Assembly (NCBI GenBank): GCA_015832175.1
Contig: WJXW01000032.1
Location: 1 to 34,875 of the forward strand
DNA length: 34,875 bases
From: Paraphaeosphaeria minitans
Lineage: Eukaryota; Ascomycota; Dothideomycetes; Pleosporales; Didymosphaeriaceae
Reading direction: 5' to 3'
Shown in pieces: positions 22,430-31,700 of this stretch. The translations under genes were made by a program, and so were the position numbers. The notes under the pieces are model-generated. The model was not told the origin of the DNA. It worked only from the letters and a program-made list of their open reading frames with translations, and did no database searches. The number at the start of each line of letters is the position of its first letter. Within the stretch, counting starts at the first letter, position 1.

Positions 22430-23395
22430 TGGCAAGATCCTCGAGTGCTTTCCAACATCTATGAGCCTGTGGCCGTACAAGAACTGTAGAGGAAGCTATT
22501 CATAGCAACTACCACCCAGCCAAAGACGTCCTCGACCTATACTGCCCAGAAGGAACCGAGGAAGGGCCGACAAGAGTGTGCTTCTTTGTCAACAAACGGA
22601 TAGACGGCAACAGGATCCAATTCAAGGAACATACATGGGACTTATGCTCTATAACACGTAAGCTAGGTGAGGACAGCAACTCAGCATCTACGAGGTCTAC
22701 AATCCCCCTAGGAACACGGTCCAGCAGAGTGTACTACCACACGTTCGTAAAACAACGAATAAACACGACCAAGATGAGCTAATGTTACCTGGAGACTTCA
22801 ATCTACATCATCCGTCGTGGGGGAGACCGGACGCGCAGATCATAGAACCAGAGGCACAAGAACTAATTACTAAAATGAAGAGTTGGCCCTCTACGCCACC
22901 CTCGCACCCGGCACGATACTATAGAGAGAGAGACAGTCACAAAGCGACATTGATATCTGTCGTGTAACGACAGGGCTGGTCGTCAGGGTTATGAAGGCGA
23001 AATCAATAAGGAGCTTGACCACGATTCAAACCACCTATCGATAAGCACAACTCTCTATATCGATCCAAAACGTGGATAAAGGGCCCATGAAGAACTGGAA
23101 AAGACTAAGCGGGGAGGTATACTTTAAAGGACTGAAAGAAGCCTTCCCACGGCTTCGAAGACCAGTAACAAAAACCGCGTTAGACAGATATGTATAGGAG
23201 GAGGTGATCACAGCAATCTAAAGAGCAACAGAGAAGGCGGCCCCTCAGACGCGCATCTCCAGCAGAGCTAGAGAAGGGTAGAACGACGAGTGCAGAAAAG
23301 CATTAGCAGAGACGAATAGACTAAAAAGAATATACAAGCAGCTCAACACGGAAGAGACATGTGAAGTACAGCTAACAATGTCCTGTCAGATTCGA
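22430..23395 (+). mobile_element. LINE (non-LTR) retrotransposon relic, endonuclease part
   Basis: Translations in shifting frames give TRVCFFVNKRI, WDLCSI, YEVYNPPRNT and then GDFNLHHPSWGRPDA (about 22790-22835), the core of an APE-type endonuclease of non-LTR elements. Further on, NDECRKALAETNRLKRIYKQ (about 23282-23341) is the segment linking endonuclease to reverse transcriptase. Several frame changes and in-frame stops separate these blocks, and no reverse transcriptase follows. It resembles the Tad/I-like elements of fungi. It fills the gap between the kinase and frq and is certainly dead. Confidence 0.8.
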
Positions 23396-23659
23396 GCACT
23401 ATTTGGGCTCGCTGGGATGGGGTTCTGATGAATGAGATGGATGATCCATTGTATTGCCTGTCTCCGTGTTGACGCGCTGGCTCGAAGCCTATTATAGAGG
23501 GTGGGGGCCGATCGCGTGCCCTTATTCGCGCTAATCTGACACCTCCATCCATGCCATATACATGCCGTTTATCGTGGGTATCCTAAGTTTTACCGGCATG
23601 TACCTGATGCATGGCGACACGCGCCTGTGTGTTATAATGAAGAGAAAGTTTGGATATAT

Positions 23660-26622
23660 TCATATTACGTCGCGCTCGCGCTTCTGCCTCTTGGGACCTA
23701 AAGATTTAGTGCCTTGGAGAGCAGTAGTAATCGGCTCGCACTTGCCGTTGCGCTTCAGCTTCGCCCGAAAGGATAGGCTCCCTCTCGTAGTGCTCTGCCT
23801 CTTGGGCCAGTTCTTCCTGCTTGGCCCCTCACCTTCTTTGTTGAGAGCCGGAATGGCACTATCCATCTGGTGGGCAATCATAATTAGACCACTCGTGTCA
23901 TCTTCAGACTCGCTATCTCCCTCCACAGAGGAATATGCCTCCGAAGATGACTCTTCTCCCTCCTCTCGACGCATAGGTGAGAAGTGGAGCGGCTGAAGCG
24001 CGGTAGTCGCGACCTTTTCCGAGGAGCTTGTAGTCGAAGGGTTTGATGAGACATTTGACTCAAGATCAGAGTCGACGTCACCGGATGAAGTCGAGTCGAA
24101 AGGTAAGAACGATGCCGGAGGAAGCCTCGAACTTGGCAAGGTCTTACGCGATGTGAAAAGAATTTTCTCTTTGATGACAGGTTGCTGCTTAGGAGAAGAA
24201 GCTTCAGCGTCTGAGGAGGAACAGTGGTTGAGGGCTTCAACAATCCTCTTCGGGTAGAGCTGTGACCTGGGCTTCGCAGATGGGGCGTTATCCGAAGCCG
24301 TCTGCAGCTGTGAACGACGAACACGAATGGAGAAGTTGTCCTCGGGCTGGACTCCGCCGAGTCCAGATGCTTTAAACTCGATAAGATCGGAGCTTTCTGT
24401 TCCATTATCGTCCTCTAAAGCATCTGGCGAAAAGCCCATATCTTCACTACTCGAGAAGGTCTGGGAACCCTGGTTGAAATCGATGTCCGTCAACGATGCA
24501 GTCTCAAGCGGGCCACGAGGCTCTGCGATTTCAGAAGACTGCCTGAAGGTACGTCCTGAACGTGAGATCGGATCTCCAATAGGGTGACTCGTGATATTTT
24601 GATAAGCTGGAGTGTGGCTCGCAATGCCGCGACTGTCCCAAGTCAGATCAGTACAAAACTTGGCTTTGCTGTAGAAGATCATGGGTCCGTCATTGCGACA
24701 TCTCGTAGACGAAGAGCTCTGCATCGTATGACTACCGAATCCAGAGGCATCGCCAGCTTGCTGAAACTGCATCGTAGAATTGCTCGAAGACCCTATATCG
24801 AGACCGTACAAATGATCTTTGTCCCTAGAATCTTCCTTGTGGAAGAACAGAGGGGCATAGGAGAATTTGTTGCGTTCTTTTTCTTTCTGCTGGCGAGGGA
24901 GACGTTTCACCGCTCGTTCGGAGTTCACGGGGTCCGTGCGCACACTTCCTCTAATCTTCGGATACTTCGAAGGCGATCTGCTGTTCCCGTATATCTCGCG
25001 GGAATCATTACTCTGATATTCGGGGCTAGAGCCGGTGCTGCTCAGTGTGGCGTCCGGGCCACCTCTCCATCGAATTTCCCGGCCATCGTGCGATAGCTCG
25101 AACAAGGTACTGAACTCATTGACAGCTTCCTTTACGAAATCCGGGGTGACATTCAAGGTATGGAGTTGGGCCATGTTGATCAACAGATTGAGGTATATCC
25201 ATCCATGGCCATCCTCTGGCGAGTTCCCAGATGTCATGTTTGGTAGGGTGAAGCCAAGATGTCGAATATAATCCATGTTATTGGATGGAACTTGAGCTTG
25301 ATACAGATCCAGATCCATCGGTTTTGTAGCTCGCTGGTCTTGGGATCCAGAGCTCGCGAAGTCTACCTCGTTCATGTGGAGGCTCGGGCGCAACTGCTGC
25401 AAAGCTTCCTGGTATTCGGTGATGTCCTCATCATCCGCCCGCATTGGCATTATGCGTGCTTCGCGACTGCCGTCAGTTTTCGTGCGCTGCCCTGCAGCTT
25501 CTCTACCCAGGCGATCGGCCGTGGCAGCTGATTGGGCGACTTGCTCTTGCTGCATGGGTTGTGGATGGTTGCCAGGCGTCGATCGCTTCCCCGCGAAAAT
25601 CTGCTCTAACCGACGGACCACCAACTTCTTCTTCGACTTCTCCGTCATCGGAGCGTGGTTCTTCGGGAGCAAGCCATGAGGGATGTCGTGCAAGTACGAC
25701 TGGATGCTTTGTTGCTGTTGGTTGTATTGCGACTTTGTCATGCGACGGCAATCTCTATTGTTACTTGAAGCGGTATTCGAGGTTTGGTGGGATCGCGCCA
25801 GATTCGAATTGTATCCTGGCATGGAAGCGTACCCAGACTCGGCAAAGGGGGAAGCGTCCGAAGAGGCGGCTTTTTGTGCATCGAACGGCGGCGGATGAGA
25901 GGTAATCACGGGCACGCCTTGCCCTGAATTGTTGTCGAGGTCGGCGGCGAACTTGCGTAAAGTTTCCTCCAATTCTCTTTGCTTATGGTCAGGAAGTCCG
26001 TGGAAGCGCACTTCAAACAGCTTTTCGTCTTGCAGGTGTGCGTCATACAGCTTTTCATACTTTCTCAACTTTTGCTTCAGGTTCCTATTCGCAATGGTCA
26101 GATCGTCAATGACGCTTCTGAAGTCTTCAACGCTTTCACTGGTCAGATGGCCGAGGCCGGGACGATGTGGCAGAGACGTTTGCTGGTACATATCGTGCAT
26201 GTGACCGTCTGGCGGTGTCTCGGACGAAGATGAATTACGCAGGAAGAACGGTGGTTCATCTATATCTCTTTGGTTAGATGACAGCTTGAACAACGAATCA
26301 TGATACTGACTGTCTAAGTTGGTACTGCTCTGCACTACATTGTTGGTAATCTCACACCACTTCCCAGCATCACTACCTTCTCCCGAGCTGTGCTTGTCGG
26401 ACTGGATCTTGGGCGAGATGCCCGACGGTGTATTTGTCTTACAACTTGCGCCGGTATTGGGTGAGCTCGCAGTCGTGGTTTGCGGGTGGTAGGATGTGGG
26501 TACCTTGGGAGGAATGCAACTCGCGGGAGGCTATGGCGAAGGGGGACAGACTGGTGCGCTGGAGGTCGGTGGGGGTGGAGCGTCTTGCGCTGTGGCGGTA
26601 CGGTGCCTGGCCGGTCGCCCAT
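23660..26622 (-). CDS. frq: FREQUENCY circadian clock protein, frame break near N-terminus
   Basis: The main frame, open to about 26460 and read here from 26335, encodes 891+ residues with the FRQ signature. There is a coiled coil (ESVEDFRSVIDDLTIANRNL, about 67-95), then KLFEVRFHGLP and ELEETLRKFA. KKKLVVRRLEQIFAGK (235-250) follows, a basic patch that may act as a nuclear signal. Next come ATKPMDLDLYQAQVP (336-350), NMAQLHTLNVTPDFV (387-401), GREIRWRGG (418-426), the CK1/FRH-binding region of FRQ, and PMIFYSKAKFCTDL (551-564). FRQ is the negative element of the fungal clock: it dimerises, binds FRH and casein kinase 1, and inhibits White Collar. The N-terminus is in a different frame: ATG 26622 gives MGDRPGTVPPQRK...PTTRKPRLR, while the main frame upstream reads SSPNTGAS...SSGEGSDAGKW. 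The break is near 26464. A 116-nt intron (26503-26388) would also join frames but would remove conserved-looking sequence. Total of about 985 residues is normal. Confidence 0.9.
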
Positions 26623-27551
26623 ATTGTTTTCTTGTACAACAAATATTCATGCTAAATAAGAGCAGATCATACTCTCCTCCTGCGCCCTGTGCGTGCGGTC
26701 GCCGGATGTAGTGGGATCGTCAGTCGAGGGTCGTCGGATCGCCGCGGAGAGGCAGGTTGTTGCTCAAAGCAGGTACGGCTTGGTTTGGAGCTCGCTTGTA
26801 TCAAAAGAGTGCCCTGTTGAGCGTTTGGTATCGGAAACAGGGCTGCAAAGGCGTTGTAGAGGCAATATAGAGAGAATCAGCGCGTGCACACTGAATGGCT
26901 GGGGCTGTCGGCGCAATGGGTACGAGATCGAAGGATTTGGGCTCGCTTCAAAGCGCGAAAGCAAGTGGCGTTCTCAACTAATCGGCCTAAACCCACCAAC
27001 CGATATGCATCGACGATGGCTTTGCGTCTGCAACATTTCCACGCGGCTGATTTGTCCAAATGTACCCCGGCTGTCCGTAAAGATGCCAAACACAATCGGT
27101 GATCGTTGACTTTGATTGCTTCAGGACGCGTCGCGCGTCGTGCTCCACGGGCAGCCAGACCTGATGACCACAAATCGCCTCTCCAATTCCCCGCTCAGAT
27201 ACTTCAAATCATCGACGCAGCCCCGTTGTGCTACAATCCAGACTGGTGGGTGGTGTTTCACTCGACAATGCACCCCGTCGAAGAGCTATGACGACGACAA
27301 TACGTCGACACCACCGTCACATTTCACCACGAGCGCATGTCGGGCAAAACCCCCTCCGATAGGCCATAAGATGGCCTTATCTCTCCACGCCGGATATGAT
27401 CACTGCCGCTGGGCCCTGAGGAGTCCCATCTTTGTTATAACTTGGTTTAATTGCTGGCTATTCGTCAGCTGAGGCTTGGCTAAGTTGGGTTGATTTTTGC
27501 CTATTTATATAACTTACACAACTAGTTACGCTTCTTAGCCCGTTAAATATG
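26623..27551. other. frq upstream region, no gene recognised
   Basis: Short frames only. This is the 5' side of frq (minus strand). It holds several GATCG words (26714, 26737, 26928 and 27102), discussed separately as possible light-response elements. No protein domain is visible. Confidence 0.4.
26713..26741. promoter_or_regulatory. Candidate White Collar (light-response) element
   Basis: Two copies of GGATCG at 26713-26718 and 26736-26741, about 90-120 bp upstream of the frq ATG. In Neurospora the White Collar complex binds paired GATC-type sites near the frq start. The pairing and position fit, but the motif is short and the call is inference. Confidence 0.3.
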
Positions 27552-27921
27552 CCTGTCAGATAAGATGCTCGCATGCGATAAGGTATGATGAGGGGTGATG
27601 ATTCTGTCTTGATTGATGATGAATTCTATCTGGTTGTCAGATTTGATGCTTTAGATACGATACAGTATGTTGATGGGTGATGAATTCTATGTCCTGTGTC
27701 AACTCTGCTCGGTTGGTTTTGACCCCTGGGCTAGTGCGATAAGTGCTGTGGTCCTTCCTCCATTATGCAGATCCGAACTCAACGCACTCGTTCTATCCGA
27801 CAGAAGCATTTTTACAAGAAAAAAAAAATTCGCTGCTGTGCAACACCGTGCTTGGGCCGCTCGCCTTTTTTTTTTTTTTTTTTAACTCAGCCACTTCAGC
27901 ACAGCCATTTCAACTCAGCTT

Positions 27922-27955
<34 letters not shown>

Positions 27956-28148
27956 GAGCCCAAATTCATGAAGGACCTTGCCAATGTAAGCTTCTTGGCT
28001 TCAGACAAGTCTTTGTTTCGACAAATTCTCCGTGTGAACATGTCAAGGATGATAGCCGAATGGTCCTGTCAGATAAAATGCTTCCATGTGATAAGGTATG
28101 CTGATGGGTGATGATTGTGGATTGATGATGATGATGATGATGATGATG
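27552..28148. repeat. Three diverged copies of a ~58-bp repeat plus microsatellites
   Basis: Related sequences occur at 27552-27610, 27632-27690 and 28071-28130, each with GTCAGAT..GATGCT, then GATAAGGTATG (or CGATACAGTATG), then TGATG(A/G)GTGATGA. Between and after them lie a run of 18 T (27866-27883), (TAC)n at 27922-27955 and (GAT)n at 28124-28148. No coding sequence is evident. The patch looks like worn subtelomeric repeat DNA with simple-sequence expansion. Confidence 0.6.
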
Positions 28149-28783
28149 TCCATTTGGCTGTGCAGGGGTTTTCGCCCTATGTAGCCCCACTTCCAGCTAA
28201 GCCTATCATCTAGCCCTGTCTGTATTGGTCTCAAAACCTCGTTCCTCAGCCCATTCCTGTTGGACCTGTTAGTGAACCCCGTTGTGATTCTCCTGCCTGA
28301 GGACTACTATGTCTATGCGCGGTTAATTCTCAGATGACGGATTTAGCCTCCCCGTTCTGCGTGCAAATTTGATGGTCGCGTAGACCACGTCTAGGTTAGG
28401 TTTCCACTGGTTAATGGGACCGTCCGGGCTGGAGCCGTCCGGGTTCGTGTGCGGTGATCTTCCACCGACCTTGTATGACAAGTCGCCATATCTGTCGCCC
28501 GCTTCTCTGATCATGTCCTATCCAAGAGGAAGAGGCGTCGGTGGTCACAGACGCGCTAAGATTGGCTTAGCGTTAGGGTTAGAGTTAACGAATTAGGTAG
28601 GATTTGATACCAGAAACGCGTTAGACTAGGGGCAGAAACAATCCTATTCCCCAGCTATTTCTATTTCTTTCTCATTCTAATTCATCTCAACGTAACCTCT
28701 TATACTAATCTACCATCTCTTATTCACAAAATAGGATGGTGGTGGCGCAGGGTTTAGCCATTACTTTTTACTACTAATTCGCG
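28149..28783. other. 5' flank of the telomere-linked helicase gene
   Basis: No gene. A telomere-like stretch GTTAGGGTTAGAGTTAA lies at 28572-28588, about 200 bp before the helicase ATG. Pyrimidine-rich sequence (about 28640-28730) precedes the start, as in many fungal promoters. Confidence 0.45.
28572..28588 (+). repeat. Interstitial telomere-like motif
   Basis: GTTAGGGTTAGAGTTAA is nearly three telomeric units with one G-to-A-type change, in the same orientation as the true telomere. It is short enough that chance cannot be excluded, but its place just upstream of the telomere-linked helicase gene is suggestive. Confidence 0.45.
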
Positions 28784-31700
28784 ATGGAGTTCTGCTGGGA
28801 CGCTCGAGCTTCCGCGTCAAGCCCAGCTAACAGAGTACTAACATCACCACATCAACAGAACTCTCAGCAGCAACAGCAACTAGCAGGAGAAAACTTAGCG
28901 CAAGCTAATATACAAAAGTATATTCATTTTGTTAAGGAGTACGGCGTGCTTTGCTGCAGCGAGCACAAAGCCGGCATAGAAAATCTCGATGTACATCTCC
29001 GTCAAAAGCATAGTGTACCAGTTAACGAACGGAGGAAATTCATTGAAAGCTGCGCTCTTTTGAGAAGACAAGGGCTGGGCAGCGTTACGCTACCAGACGC
29101 TGGCGGACCGCCAATCCAGGTCCTAGGAGCGCCGTTGGACGGCTTCCAATGCAAGCAGCCAGCATGCAGCTATCTTACGCGAAACAAGGGCCAGATACGA
29201 CTACACTGCAACAGTCATGGGTTAGCGTTCAAGACGGGATCAGATGCGCTCTACCAGAAGGTAAAGATGCAGTCTTTCTTCCCCGCTTCAGGACGGCAGC
29301 GGTACTTTGTAGTTTGCGTCCCCGATGTAGCGGACAGCGGAGCAGACGCTAGGGCGCATAAAGAAGAGGTGGAAGACATTCTGGCAGAGTACGCGCGAAC
29401 GCAGGAGGAGAGGAAGCGGCAAGAGCAGGTGATGGATGCAGAAGTCGCAAAGACAGACAAGACAGGCTGGTGGAAGTTTACAGAGTGGCCAGAGCACTTT
29501 GCGAACCGCAACTGCGTGCACCTTGCCCACGCGATCCGGCTGCCGCGCCGGGACGAGCCCAAGCTGCAGAAGGCCGCGCGGGCTGTGGAGCAGCTGGTGG
29601 AGCAGAGCGTCCGAGGGCTGTCCTCGCTACCACGTGAGACCCGACGATGGGTGAAGAGTGCGCAGGCCAACGAGATCCACCAGCAGCCGATAGCCCGACT
29701 GCAGAACCCAGAGAGCCAGGCGCGCTATGCTGGGTACATTGTGATGTTCGTGTGCTATGTCCTACGTATCGTCGCCGCCGAAGAAGCGGACAAGGAGAGC
29801 GAGGACACGGAGAGTAGCGAGGGCAGCAGCACCGACGACAGCAGCGACGGCGACGGCAGCAGCAGCGACTGCAGTGATGAGAGCCCGCCCGAGGCCCACA
29901 CAGGTCGCCGAGTCAAAGTTGATCCCATGAAGGACGCGCGGGAGATGTTCCCATGGAAAGAGGACCAAAAGCTGCTGGCCACCATGCTCTGGGAGGCCCT
30001 GGACAGCAACGACGAAGCCGGCCACATCGTCCTAGTGCGCCGGATGCTTAGTACGTTCATCATGACGACCTACATCCGCAGTCCGTTTGAGAGCGGGCTC
30101 GTTCACTTTGCTGCTGTGCTTGGGTTCGATTCAGAGACACGTCGACTGCGCACCGCGAAGAACTATTCGTATCTAGTGGCTGGGATGGTGTACTGCGTTC
30201 GGGTGATCAGTGTCGAACACCTACTTCCGCCCGCGCAACGGGAACAGCAGGGCTTGGTGGAACGTGACCACTATCTTGACCTGAGAAAGCGCTTCCTAGC
30301 GGACGGGTCCTTCAGCCCGACGAGCCAGCTGCTTAGTCTGCTGGCCTATGGCAAGTTCATCGGCATGAATACCGGCAACGCGGGCAACGCCTTCTGGTCA
30401 GAGGATAAGAAGATCTTCTACCTCAACGGTAGACCCATCGTTATACACCATTTCCAGCTGATGGCCCAAGAACTGTTGACCGAGCTGGAGGACCTGCTCT
30501 GGGGTGAGCTGCTCTGGGTCCGCAGTCCCGGTCAGCGTTTCCCGATCCGGCTCGACCTGATTCAGGACGATGTCGCGTGCACACGACGCGGCATGTCCTT
30601 TGTCACGCACGGGAACAACGGCCTGGAGAATGGCTTGCGATGGATGCTCGAACGGATGATGCAGGACGAGCAGGGTCGGAAGCTCCGCTCCGGAGATGGG
30701 ACTTGGAACGTTGCACGCGTGAAGCTGTACCTGCGCAGTGTCAAGCGCTTCAAGGAGCTGGAGCTTGCCAATCTCCACATTGACGAGGGAATGCCAGGTC
30801 GGGGCACCGAGATCACGTCGATGCGGTTCCGCAACGGAGCACTGCAGGACCGCAACCTCTTCGTGATGGACGGACAGATCATGACGGTGGTCCGTTACTA
30901 CAAGTCGCAGTCGCAGTTCGACAAGCCCAAGGTCATCCCAAGGTTCCTGCCCTCGCGGCTCTCGCAGGTGCTCGTTGTGTACCTGGCGTACGTGCAGCCG
31001 TTCGAAGAGTACCTGACCGTGGAGGTGCTGGGCGGCAGCTTCACCGACTACCTGTGGGCCAACGAGCAGGGTCCGTGGCACACGGATCACCTGACGCGGG
31101 TGCTGAAGCGCGAGACGGGCAAGCACCTGGGGGTGGCGCTGAACACGCTCGACTACCGACACACGGCGGTGGGGATTGGGCGGGAGGTGGTTGGGGATGT
31201 GTTTGGGCGGGGTTACCAAGACGAGGTGGGTGAGATTGAAGAGCCCGAGGTCGACGAGGACGGTGAGAGCCCGTTGGAGCTGCAGAGCGCGCGGACGACC
31301 AAGATCGGCCTGGCCAACTACAGCGTGCCCATCGATATTGTGAAGCATCTCAGCATGCGTTCGATCGAGACCTTCCGGCCGCTCAGTCGGCGCTGGCACG
31401 AGTTTCTAGGTGTGGATGGGCACGAGGTACGACCCAGTGCAGCCAGGAAGCGGCGATGGGAAGAAGAAGGAGACGGTCAAGACAAAGGGAGAGATGATCT
31501 CGCCGTGGTCGTGCCGCAGAAGAAAACCAAACCAGGGGGTGTCACTGCGAGTGCGATGTCTAGAGCGATGCAGCAGGCACTTGGCCAGGCTACTGCATCG
31601 TTCAAGTCGGACGAGCAGGAACAGGCCATGTTCGCTATGGTGAACGGTCAGACACCGCTGGTGGTCGTGCTCCCCACAGGTGGAGGCAAGAGTCTGCTGT

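Noticed and set aside
24584..25905. Plus-strand frames antisense to frq
   Set aside because: Neurospora frq has a natural antisense transcript, but it does not code for protein. These frames are shadows and I see no independent evidence for a transcript here.
30119..30135. tRNA B-box-like GGGTTCGATTC
   Set aside because: It lies inside the helicase coding frame, with no matching A box or cloverleaf around it.
30398..31399. 333-codon antisense frame rich in His, Leu and Val
   Set aside because: The composition follows from the third-position bias of the sense strand. No start context and no homology are evident.
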